This document shows, piece after piece, positions 32,890 to 43,791 of a stretch of 64,000 nucleotides of DNA. The DNA comes from Bretschneidera sinensis. Lineage: Eukaryota > Streptophyta > Magnoliopsida > Brassicales > Akaniaceae. The position numbers and the translations under genes were made by a program. The notes beneath the pieces are model-generated. The model did no database searches. It was not told the origin of the DNA and worked only from the letters and a program-made list of their open reading frames with translations. Position 1 is the stretch's first letter; the number at the start of each line of letters is the position of its first letter. The stretch is taken from contig JALCZK010000213.1 in the NCBI GenBank assembly GCA_023935145.1, positions 186,000-249,999 on the forward strand, written 5' to 3'.

Positions 32890-33998
32890 TCATATAGGAA
32901 TGCAGTTTATAATTTGTTTCCAAAAGCGAAGTTAACGAAAATACTGGAGAGAATTTTGGAGGAGAAAAACCTTGATAAATTAATAAATATTAGGTTGCAG
33001 TTCTATAAGAGGACTATGTGTTCATCTGTCTATAGTAGAACTCTGAAAATTTTGAAACATAGCAAGATGTTATTGTTTTATGTTTCACACTGTTTTCTGA
33101 AGTGTTTCTACTCTTACTGCAAATACTAATAATAAATTCATCTCCAACATAACAAAACTGGGCCTTTATCCCTGGAATTGTGGTTTGGTGTACTGTTTAA
33201 CCTTTGGGAATGTTGATCAACCGAGTTTTTCATAGTTGATTGCTTTGCTGTCATTTTACTGGTTGCTATTTCTGTGATTTACCTGGTTTGGCTTCCGTGG
33301 AGTTGTTTCTCTTGTTTTCTTTTCCCGAGTAACTTGTTTTTTTTGTATCAGCTTTTGGCTTCTGATTATAGATAGGATGTGACAAGTTCTTAATGCCGTT
33401 TTTCCTTTTTTTTGGGGTGGTGGAAGGGGGGGGGGGGAGTTGGGGAAATCCAGCTATGACATTGTCCATGTCTCACTGGATAATTCTGGAGCTTGGGAAG
33501 ATACTGGGAAAATTGAAAATATAACATGGTTAATTTGGTTGTGTACTCTTCATGAACTCCACATTGACATATACTTGATCACATTTTTTTTAATTGAATT
33601 TGATCACATCTAGTATTGGAAATCTTGAATAGACCTTCACAGCGTTATGATCATAATCATCAACTTCTTTTTTTCATTCTCCTCTATATCATCATCGTTG
33701 TCATAGTCATCTTAGTATTATTATGGAATGAGATGGAGATGTGTTGAACTTTGTATACTCACGATTTTCTCTTCGGTATTGGCTGAACATCTTAAACCAT
33801 GCCCTTCCAGACTACTTATAAAAATTTCCATTGGACAGAAGTCGTTCTCTTCTAATTTATAGCGGATGTTAGAGAGACTGTTGGGTTTAGAAAAGCTTGA
33901 AGCTAGTCATCATGATAATGTGTTGTAGGATAATTATGGATTAACAGAGCTTCTGAATAGATTTTGGAAATTGATCATTCAATTTTGTTTAGTTCGGT
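32890..33998. other. Intergenic DNA, no gene recognised
   Basis: AT-rich sequence with a run of 13 G near 33427-33439 and T-rich runs. Short open frames (32914-33129, 33266-33469) show no domain or codon evidence. Confidence 0.5.
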
Positions 33999-34760
33999 TT
34001 ACTTTATTCTTGTTCTTTTCTTTTCTTTTCTTTTTTTTTGACAAAAAGTAATTGTAAAATCCTCACGGAAGTAATTTAGTAATTTCATATTTTAATAAAA
34101 TAATGTTTAAAAAAATATGGAGGCTTTCCATGTTTTGTTAAATTTTAATAATATTATATAATATAATTGTTTGTCCAAAATATACTATGGCAATACCCAA
34201 TAAGGGAAGTGAATTGGGTATTAAAAAAAATTAAATTTTTTTTACAATCTCAACTATCAAAATATATACGGAATTAAATCAAATCAATCTTTTTTAATTA
34301 CTAGCACAAAGATGAGAAAGTTTATTGCGTAATATAGAAAAAATAATTGAATTATAAAATAATTAAGCAACCAATCTCATTTACTTGAATAATAAATAAT
34401 TATAAGCAAATAATTGTGCAAGTAATTAAGGATATAGAGTTAGAGATATGCAAACTCGATTTATAGTGGTTCGGCAATATTGGAATCTTTAGGACCCTAT
34501 GTTCAAGGAGTCTTTCACTAAAACAAGCAACTTCACGGATGTTACTCAAATCGAATACAAACAAGCAACATCAAGGGTGCTGCTTCAACCTTTTTCAAGA
34601 GAATATTAAGTTTGCTATCCAAGTGTATATGCCCAACACTCACTAGCTCACTTACAAACTCTCACAAGAGATACACTAACTCTTTTAACAAGTTAATGAA
34701 AGAACGTTTGAAACAAACAAATAAGAGAGAGATTTCTCAATGAAGATCACAAGACTTAAT
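33999..34760. repeat. AT-rich repeat, copy 1
   Basis: Matches 36598-37590 in the same orientation, from a TACTTTATTCTTGTTCTTTT boundary to about TTTCTCAATGAAGAT. It contains the blocks AATACCCAATAAGGG and TAGTGGTTCGGCAATATTGG, which resemble sequences found in plant LTRs or large non-autonomous elements. No coding sequence. Family not identified. Confidence 0.7.
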
Positions 34761-36597
34761 TCTTGGATAAATGGAAGTTTAATTTATTGGTAATTATCGG
34801 AAAGTTTTATTAGTATCTATAAAACTCACATTTTATTTAATTAGTCCTGAGATATATGTCATTTTAAGTGTGACTTGACTTGAGGAGTCTTTTTACTACA
34901 CCAAATAATAAAATTTTTATTAATTGTAGCATCCATTTCTAAAGTCTTTTACTAAACGGGACCAAACAATAAATTGTCTATTAATTGTAGCATTCATCTT
35001 GAAAAAAAAAATACATTATCATGTGAATGGACTGATTTGAAAAGAACAAATACGTTTAAACCATTTTTATTCAAAAATTTATCTTCAAACATTTATATTT
35101 AATACAATAACCAACAAATTCATTCTTGTTGATTATCAAGATGTATAATAATAGAATCAATATTACCTCAGGTTTACAAACTTTATGAGTAGATGAGACT
35201 ACAATGGAGTGTTTGACGTAGCACATAATTTTTTGTAAACTGTGTTCTAAATAAAAAATTCTTGTTTTGACCGAATTCATGTGAATCGAGTGTATTAATG
35301 TTGTCCACTCTTGAAGAGTGGGGAAGATCTCGTGTTTGGATGGTGCCGATGCATTTAGTCCTCAAAGATTTAGTCCAATAAACAATTTCTTATTCAAAAC
35401 ACACAACTCGCCCGAATGATTTCAAATAGCGGATGAATTAGGATATGAAAATGACATCCATCATGTTTTAGGTGTAAAATGTAATTAAGTTTAAATTAGT
35501 TTGAATTCAACTTTAGAAAGCCTCGATTTTTTATTTGAGAAGGAGAAGAACACTCGGTTAAACATAGCCCACTTGTGAAGAGTGGCTTATCTTCTTGATT
35601 CTCAACTGATTATATAAGACTTTAAAATATTTTAGATTGGTAGCTTGGTCATAGCTAATTGGTGCCATATCTCTCTTCCTACTAAATTATTATATCTCAT
35701 TTATTATCAACTGAGCTACATCATTGACATTCATCAGATGATGTGTTTATAGATTTTTTTTCTTCAAATTGTTGAAGAGGATATTCATTCTTTCAAAGTT
35801 GATGTATTTAGGAGGAGTAATAGTGATTTTAATTCAGCTGATTTATCAAAGGAAAAAGGTAGTTAATTCCAACTTCCATCCATAAAAGTTGAGGCCGAAA
35901 TTAAGCATGACTCGTGAGACAATGGCTGGTGGTTAGGGCCCATTGACGATAAAATTCTTAGCTAAATCCTGCGCTGAATATAAATAAATCAGGCCTGATA
36001 ACTAGCATGAGAACAAGAAGAGGGAGAAATTCATGCCCATGGACGGGGGCTGAATTTACATTCGGTGATAAACCGACTGGCAGTTGAGATTTGGGCTTTG
36101 TGTCTGCAAAGAGTATTTGCACCCTATCTATTCATCACTTCAACAGTTGATTATACTAATTGTCAATTATCTGATAATAACGTTGAAACTGATTTGCTTT
36201 TGAATTTCCAAACGGTATACTATGCAGAAGAAAATACATTCCGACCTAATTCAGCTAAAAAGCTATTTCCTGACATCTTTGAATGACATGAACTTTAATA
36301 TGATATTGAAGTTATGGGTTGAAATTGGGTAGAATTATAGTTTTGTATCAATTTTAAATTTGTACGAAGAAATTTTTATTTTCCATCGAATTCCACAAAT
36401 CAGACCTTAATTTTATGTTATCAAACGCGACTAAAACAATTTTGCATCTCCTCTTATATTTGTTTCTGTTTTTAGTGAAGGAAACATTTTTTAGTTTAGT
36501 CCAACATAGCACAAACAAGCAGCGAATTTTGTTTTTCACTATTCATAAGAAATGAAAATATGATTTTAAGTACACATAGATGAAGTTGTGACCATTT
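34761..36597. other. Intergenic DNA between the two AT-rich repeat copies
   Basis: No recognised gene. A 73-codon frame at 36065-36286 has no domain I know and no splice or codon support. Confidence 0.45.
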
Positions 36598-37590
36598 ACC
36601 TACTTTATTCTTATTCTTTTTTCTTTTGGGGATAACGGACCATTACGATCGCCCCCACAATCCTTGCCCAAAAACCCTGTGGATGATGTAAATCGTAGAA
36701 TGTGCAGCGCAGTAGCAGGACTCGAACCCGAGACCTCACGAGAAAACTACCATCTCGAATGCCAAACTTACTACTGCGCCATATGCCCTGAGGGCTTCTT
36801 CTTTTTTTTTTTTTAACAAAAAGTAATTGTAAAATCCTCACTAAGGTAATTTAGTAATTTCATATTTTAATAAAATAATGTTTAAAAAAATATGGAGGCT
36901 GCAAGAAATGTATGGAAACATATACATATTTCCATGTTTTGTTTAATTTTAATAATATTATATAATATAATAATTAATAATATAATTGTTGGTCCAAAAT
37001 ATACAATGGCAATACCCAATAAGGGGGTGAATTGGGTATTAAAAAAAGTTTAAATTCTTTTTGTAATCTTAAATATCAGAATATATGCGGAATTAAATAA
37101 AATCAATCTTTTTAAATTACTAGCACAAAGATGAGAGAGTTTTTTGCTTAATATAGAAAAGATAATTGAATTATAAAATAATTAAGCAATCAATCTCATT
37201 TACTTGAATAATAAATAATTATAAGCAAGTAATTGTGCAAGTAATTAAGGAGATAGATTAGAGATATGCAAACTCAATCTATAGTGGTTCGGCAATATCG
37301 GAATCCTTCTGACCCTACATTCAATCTCTTCAAGGATCCTCCTTAAATGCTTTCACTAAAACAAGCAACTTCACGGGTGTTTCTCAAAGTGAATACAAAC
37401 AAACAACTTCAAGGGTGTTGCTTCAACATTTTTCAAGAGAATTCTAAGTTTGCTACCCAAGTCTATATGCCCAACACTCACTAGCTCACTTACAAACCCT
37501 CACAAGAGTTACACTAACTCTTTTAACAAGATAATGAAAGGAACATTTGAAACAAACAAACAAGAGAGAAATTTCTCAATGAAAATTACA
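36598..37590. repeat. AT-rich repeat, copy 2, split by a SINE
   Basis: Second copy of the repeat at 33999-34760. It differs by a SINE at about 36625-36800 inside its pyrimidine-rich start and by about 30 extra bases near 36900-36932. Beyond 37590 it continues into sequence with a TATA-like CTATTTATAG (37673-37682), which could be the rest of a longer LTR that copy 1 has lost. Confidence 0.7.
36625..36800 (-). mobile_element. tRNA-derived SINE
   Basis: On the minus strand the head has an A-box-like TGGCGCAGTAGTAA (about 36768-36781) and, about 40 bases on, a perfect B-box GGTTCGAGTCC (about 36718-36728), the internal RNA polymerase III promoter of tRNA-derived SINEs. The body ends in an A-rich tail (AAAAGAAAAAAGAATAAG). 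It is absent from the otherwise matching copy at 33999-34760, which gives an empty site. It encodes no protein and would need LINE machinery. Confidence 0.8.
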
Positions 37591-38560
37591 ACTTAATTAT
37601 TCTTTCTCCCTCAAATTTGCTTTAATCCTTTGTTGTAGAATATTTCTCTTATCTTCCAAATGACCTTTGAGGCTCTATTTATAGTGTCTTGAAGTCTTAT
37701 AGCCGTTTGAGACAAAATATAGTCATCAGAGGCAAGTTTATATCCTTTTTAAATTAAAAACATATAGTCATTGTAACTTGCCCAGTTGACTGTCCACTTA
37801 TGGCAGTCGATTGTACTTTATAACTTATGCAAAACTAATTTTTTCGAGCACCCAATCGGCTGGGAGTTTTTGTGCACTGCTACAGTGTTTTCAGGATGAA
37901 CAGTATTTTTAGTATAAATTTTCTTCATATTTTTTTATTCTTTTTAGATTTTTGAGTTCTAAAAAATCTTTCAATTGAATCAAAATTTCTTGCACATTAA
38001 ACACTTCAAAAGTGTTTTGTTATCATCAAAATTAATCTAATCAATTTCTTGATTGAGACATTTTTTACGATGACAAAACATATTACAAATTTAAGCATAA
38101 TGTGTGTGCAAGATACTGATTTATTAAAAATGCTCAAATAATTTTCTATGTGAACATAAATTCTTTTTAAGTTCAATTAGAGCATGTTAAATATTGAGCT
38201 CAAAGAATTTATTTGCATTTAATAAAATCACGTGGATATTTTATATCTTCAACTAATTAAGGCTATATAATAAAATGCAATGCAAATTTAATTAGCTCCT
38301 AAAAATTGAAATGCTTACAAAGTGTATCTTAGGATTGAAACCTATAATTTATCTCTTTTGTCTTTGAAGTTGCAATTAAATTATTCTCCTTGAATTTGAT
38401 CTTTTGGAAAGCTTATTGACTTTTGGGATCATCAACTTTGATTCACCAATTTCTACAATCGTGATCTCCTTTGATATATAAGCATTATTAATAATATGTA
38501 TCACTTAAGTAATATTCATTAGTGCTTAATTAAGATTTTTGTCACTATCAAAATCATTCA
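37591..38560. other. AT-rich DNA, possible LTR remainder
   Basis: Continues from repeat copy 2. TATA-like CTATTTATAG at 37673-37682 reads as a promoter on the minus strand. Nothing coding is supported. Confidence 0.35.
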
Positions 38561-38574
38561 GGGTCAATAGACAC

Positions 38575-38815
38575 TTGATCAACAATAATAATAATAATAA
38601 TAAGTTGAAGCGGCAAAGAATCAAGAACATGACAACACTTCCTGTGTTCACGTGAATTTTTTATTTTTGTAATAAGATAATAATATAATAATAATAAATA
38701 AAACACATGTAAGCGACAAGAATTGTCCAAGGTCATGTGCTCATGTGAAGTTTTGATTTTTATGAAAAAATAATAATTAATATAATAATATAATAAAAAA
38801 ATAATAATAAGTATG
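38575..38815. repeat. ATA/TAA microsatellite region
   Basis: Several runs of (AAT)n / (TAA)n near 38582-38601, 38679-38700 and 38765-38810. Frames through it are low-complexity and not genes. Confidence 0.75.
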
Positions 38816-39600
38816 AATTTAATGAATAAAGTGATATTAATTTGATAAAATGATTGAGTATATGTATATACATGATGAATTGATATGAATTTTATTCTTA
38901 GAATGATGTGTAAATTATACATATACTGGATTATTATGATAATTTAGAAATATTGTGAAGTAGTTATTTGATGGAATGTTGTTATTCTTGTGATTGTACA
39001 TGCATTGCTGGACCATATAATAAGAAGAGTGTGGTCCGGAAAAGATCAGAACCATGGCTAGTCTAGATGAGTAAGTACCGGTACGTAGGGAGACATCTCT
39101 AATAGTTGTATCAGAGACCGATACAAATACCCATATATGGATGAAAATGAAATAAAATGAGTTTTGATGAGTTGTGATATGAGAAAGGCGAGGGAGATTA
39201 TGCATATGCATTCATTCATATTCTCATTGAGATGTTGGTAAATCAATATGATTGTGAAATCTCGTGATGTGTAATGAGAAAACACTTTTCTTTTATTGTA
39301 ATCGAGTTTTGTAATCAATACTGCATAAATATGTTTACTTTTGCTTTTTTTTTTTTTTTTTGTATCTCCTCAAAAATGAATTGAGGTGTACATGAAGTAA
39401 AAATATTTTGAGTTATGAATTGTTACATATAAGTCTGTACTTAATGTTGAAATGTGACGATTCTATCTTAGGTGGGCTCGTCTGAGATGGGTTGTTACCG
39501 TAATCATGCAATACTTATTTCACGTTTGTTATGTTTTCTTACTTTGCTTTGAGTTTTAGTAAATATATTTGCTTTGGTGTATTGTTGCTGATGATTATTT
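38816..39600. other. AT-rich DNA with a possible LTR end
   Basis: No gene recognised. At about 39455-39497 the stretch GTGACGATTCTATC followed by GAGATGGGTTGTTAC resembles the 3' end of a Tekay/Del LTR in + orientation. No partner or primer site follows. Confidence 0.3.
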
Positions 39601-39628
39601 TGCTTGCTATATTTCTTACTTAATATTG

Positions 39629-39864
39629 AGATTTACCTCTAAAATTAACCAACTCAAATTTTAGAAAAAAAACACAAGCACAACAATTAAATAGAAAAAA
39701 CAAGCTAAAAACAAGAATAACAATAATTAATGTTGTTTATTATAATAGTAGTAGTTTTCCGAACCACATTAATTTTTGTCCTTACTCTTTGTTTGTTTTG
39801 TTGATTTAATTGTTGTAGTTGTGTTTTTCGCCTAAAATTTAAGTAGATTTTAGAGAAAAATCCC
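39629..39864. repeat. Long imperfect foldback
   Basis: The arm 39629-39705 is complementary in reverse order to about 39790-39864, sharing blocks such as CTCTAAAATT / ATTTTAGAG and AACACAA / TTGTGTT. The loop is about 85 bases. It has the shape of a hairpin MITE. No coding sequence and no certain target duplication. Confidence 0.55.
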
Positions 39865-40034
39865 AACACAAAGCTTTGGAATTCAACAATTTTGAAATAA
39901 AATTCAAATCGAAATTTGGAAACACTCCAACGATCGAGAAGTTCTTGCGTGACACAGTGTCATGAGAGATACATGACATAAGGGTCCATCTCACCATTAA
40001 ATAATATTAGAAGAGAGGAAAAAAAAATATTTTA

Positions 40035-40479
40035 TTTTCCTTCAACCAATAGACACACGTGATCTAAACTTATTACAAGCCAATAGCCTACATAGACAGA
40101 TCAATTTAGTCCAAAACAAGCAAGCCCATATTAATTTCTTAAAAGAAGAAATTCATTACAAAAAGATAGAACAACAATTAGATTCAACCCAAATCCAAGC
40201 CCAAATTAAAGATCTAGAAGCCCTATTCAAAAGAGAAATCTGTGCTAATATCCCAAATGCCTTTTGGGAAAGAAAAAAGCACATAGTATCTCTTCCTTAT
40301 GAACCCGGTTTTGATGAAAGGAATATTCCTTCCAAATCAAGACCTATCTAAATGAATCAAGAATTAGTAGCTTATTGCCAAGAAGAAATAAAAGGATTAT
40401 TAGAAAAAAATCTTATAAGACCGAGCAAATCACCTTGGAGTTGTTCAGCCTTTTATGTCAACAAACAAGCTGAATTAGA
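40035..40479 (+). pseudogene. V1: caulimovirid protease-RT junction fragment
   Basis: This small piece covers the end of the protease connector and the N-terminal part of RT, including the block EEIKGLLEKNLIRPSKSPW that is conserved at the start of caulimovirid RTs. It is open except for one TAA near 40348. It contains 345 bases that are missing from every other copy in the window that spans this point. It breaks off just before the next RT block and is joined to leader sequence of V2 at an AGAG microhomology. It encodes no complete domain. Confidence 0.85.
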
Positions 40480-40980
40480 AAGAGTTTTTTTCAGAGTTTT
40501 ATTTAGAGTGTTTAAAAGCTTTCTCTGTAAACACGAGTGATATTCTCAAGCTTGCTCTTCTCTTTTAAAGCACTGTAAGAATCTCTCATTGTACAATTAC
40601 AATCTCAATATCTATAAAGATCTTTTCATTAAAAACTTGCATATTGTTTTTACATACTGTTTTTACTGTTTTTCCATTACTGTTTTCTATAATAGCGATC
40701 CTGCATAATTTTGGTATCAGAGCCATGGTAGCCATGTCTGTGTTTTCTTTTTGAACTGTTCATCTTCCTGCTTTGACTATATTACTTTTAGATTACTGTT
40801 ATTCTGTTAGTTTTGTGGTGGTAAGGCCATAGTGGTGGTAAGGCCATTGGTCAGCCCTTAGTAAGTCCGTTGGTCAGCCGTGTTAGGTGGTCCCGGTTGG
40901 TGGTCTCGGCAGTCACTAGGCAGTCACACTATTTGCTGTTGTAACAGTCATCTTTTAGTCATATTTTCAAATCATCTTGT
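40480..40980 (+). promoter_or_regulatory. V2: caulimovirid leader with primer site
   Basis: Starts within the transcribed leader, just downstream of where a TATA box lies in the V5/V6 promoter. The primer site for initiator-Met tRNA, TGGTATCAGAGCCATGG, is at 40712-40728. Short direct repeats (GTGGTAAGGCCAT; GTTGGTCAGCC) lie at about 40816-40880. The leader ends at the movement protein ATG (40981). Its own TATA box has been cut off at the V1 junction. Confidence 0.8.
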
Positions 40981-42783
40981 ATGGATAGGTTATTTAGAAG
41001 ACGTAAACAGGGTGATGACTCTTCATCATCTGTTTCAGGATCTAACCCATCATCTCCTCCACATGATTATCCCACTGATAATCATGACCCAAATTACACT
41101 ATTAATAGTCAAGAAATAAATATTGCTAAAGTATAACAAGATCTTCTGAACTGGCATATACCCAGTCAGAAAATCAATAGAATTTACCAAGTTGGTAGCT
41201 TTGACTTTAGGTCAGACTACTCTATTAAAACAACTGAACAAACATATAGTATTAGTAAAGATAATGAGAGTATTAAATTCCTATCATTATCAGCTATGAG
41301 AAAACATAGGCAAGAAGGATTCAAATACATGCATCTTGGACTTGTCCAGATAGCTGTAAAACCATTACATCGTCTAGGAATAGACACACCTATATTAATG
41401 ATGCTTAGAGATGCTAGGCATAACAATTTCCAGAATTCATTATTATCTTTAGTTGCATCTAATATTCATAATGGCCCTGTATATTTCAATTGCTATCCAA
41501 ACTTTTCAATAGATTTATATGATCCAAATCTTATTGATACCCTTACACTAGATATACAATTACAAGGATTAGAATTAAAAACTGGAACCAGAAACTTAAA
41601 TATTATTTATAAAATCTATTATAAAGTAATGACAACTAAAATCAATCCTAAGGCTTTGCTTTAAACAAAGCCAGGAGAAACCCTCCTATTAGAAGCCAAC
41701 ACATTTCATGCAAATACCATAACTCCTAAGCTATTAAAATGGAATCAAATCACAATTCCAGAATGTTGGAAATTTGAATCTCTTGTTCCCCCCAGGGAAT
41801 TAAGAAATTCAAATGTTTCCCAAATTCAAGAAACTAATGATGGAAATGTAATTATCAGATTCGCTTCTGATAATTCTTGTTCATCATCAATACCAGCTAG
41901 AAGATCCATATCCAATAGGATTAAAACCTTACCATTATATGATGATCCTCAGATATTACCCCCTAGACGTAGTCTAGATTCCAAAACTCCTACCAATTTA
42001 TTAGGTGTCGACTTTCATCCTACCATACCTCGTGGTTATTATGACAACACTTAATTTAAAACAGCTCTAGAAGAACCATTAGGAGAAACCTCTATTGTCC
42101 AAGACCCCCTTCATAATCCATCACCTACTAAGTCAGACATGTATGAAGTAAATGTCATTATGAGTACTACTTATGAAATTAATAAAGATTTATTAAGAAA
42201 AGACTTTTCTGCAAAACATAATATTGAAAGAGTAAATTGGTTTTTTCAAACGTTTAATAAAGAACAATAAGCTCAAATCCGTAAAGAATGGTATGATCAG
42301 ATGAATGAAATTCATTGTGATATATTATTCTTTGACTGGTTTGACTTATATACTTTCAATAATAAAATCTATAATCCCTTTTCCATAAATCATCCAGACT
42401 TAATTAATAACCAAGTAGATACTATCACCAAATTACATCAAAACTGGACTTCTTCCACCAAGGAAGTTATATCATCAGTCCATCCTCCATTAGGAAATTT
42501 ACATCTTCAACCCCCTGGTTATAAAGAAATTATTCCTGTAGCACCTTTTAAAGTATTAGATAAAAATAAAAATCCTCACCATGTTGCTGAACACATTGAT
42601 ATAACCAATCTACATGAACAAAATAATTATACTAACCAAAACTTAGCCACTATATCATCCCATCTTAATTCCCTAGATACAACACTTCACACTATTGATC
42701 ACAAGATTGACCATCTTCCCTCCAAAATTCCCCAGGGAGAGAATGTCACATCATCATCATCAGCTCTTGCATCCTCATCAAAA
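40981..42783 (+). pseudogene. V2: ORF1 5' part, movement protein and coat N-terminus
   Basis: The frame starts at ATG 40981 with MDRLFRRRKQG and a Ser/Pro-rich head. It continues through the 30K-type movement protein core (LGLVQIAVKPLHRLGID and LRDARHNNFQNSLL) and the spacer leading to the coat region. It has no frameshift but four TAA stops, near 41134, 41662, 42052 and 42268. It is cut at 42783 within the coat N-terminal region and fused to inverted ORF2 of V3. Movement proteins of this family pass particles or nucleic acid through plasmodesmata; this copy cannot make one. Confidence 0.87.
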
Positions 42784-43791
42784 ATTATCATGAAGCCATG
42801 TTTTAATGGTGGTGATATTAGAATAAGAGCAATCATATTTTGCCCACCATTTTATTTTGAAAGTTCTTTTGAGAGCATGGAGTCCCAAATGGAATGGAGT
42901 AATAGTATAATCCCAAGCAAAGATCCAAGGGATGGCAAATATTGCTACAAAGATAAGTTCATGGGCATAAGGTTTATTGTCTGAAATATGTGATGTAAAA
43001 TAATTTAGTGATTCTTGGGTCTTTTCGGGAAAGATAATAGAATGGGATCCAAAACAGGACCACCAATCAAAGAACCATGTTGGGAATTCAAACCGGGCTT
43101 TTTTGTCAAAGAATATGAACCAGGAATGGGATTTTGGTTTAATGAAAAACATGTTGAACCATGCCATTCGATAATCGTGATAAGTATAAGTAGGAGGTAC
43201 AAAGGAAATGGAAAATGGTCTTGGTAAATAGTGGTCAGGAATGTGGTCAGGATTAATAACTTTTAGGATTTTGCATTTGGAATACACGATTTTAGAATGA
43301 TCCAAAGGATCAAAAGTATGGGTAATTTCTGCTGATTTAGAATCAATTAATATTAATTCATAAAACCTTTGAGTTTTATGAATATCATCTGGAACATATT
43401 GAAAACCTGCAGGAAAGATTTTGTTAGCATATATCCAATGTAAAATTTTGTTCTGATCATTGTCATTGGAAGGTATAGGGAGAGTGGTACTTCGAATAAA
43501 TTCTTGGTTGGGTTTTTCAAAGTATTGAGTAGGAGGGCTTTTTGGTAAAGATGGTTGGGAAGATAATATTTGGGAGTAAGAAGGATGATGTGGTAATTCT
43601 GGGAAGTTTTGTAGATCTTCCAGTGGGGAAAATCTATTGGTTTTATATGGAGTAATGGGGGCCACAGGAGGTCTTGGATGCTTTTTGGGAGAGGTGTAAT
43701 AGTCTAGGAGTTGTTGAGGTTGAGAAGGACTAGCCTTCTCCTTTCCCTTTTGTGATGTGGACATCTTCTTTTTTGTCCTGTAAAAATTCAC
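42784..43791 (-). pseudogene. V3: ORF2, unknown function, C-terminus cut
   Basis: Open from 43791 for about 335 codons until the V2/V3 junction replaces its last 70 or so codons. It overlaps the end of ORF1 by 62 bases in another frame; a second ATG at 43764 could be the true start. The N-terminus is Lys/Ser/Pro-rich (KKKMSTSQKGKEKASPSQ). The rest is aromatic-rich, with FPTWFFDWWSCFGS and FAIPWIFAWDYTITPF. I recognise no named domain. Florendoviruses are known to carry such a second ORF of unknown role. Confidence 0.75.

Noticed and set aside
36065..36286. 73-codon + frame as a host gene
   Set aside because: No recognisable domain, no splice or promoter evidence, and it lies in repeat-rich DNA.
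36700..36790. Possible tRNA gene on the minus strand (A and B boxes)
   Set aside because: No closing acceptor stem or anticodon arm can be drawn, and an A-rich tail follows, so it fits a SINE.
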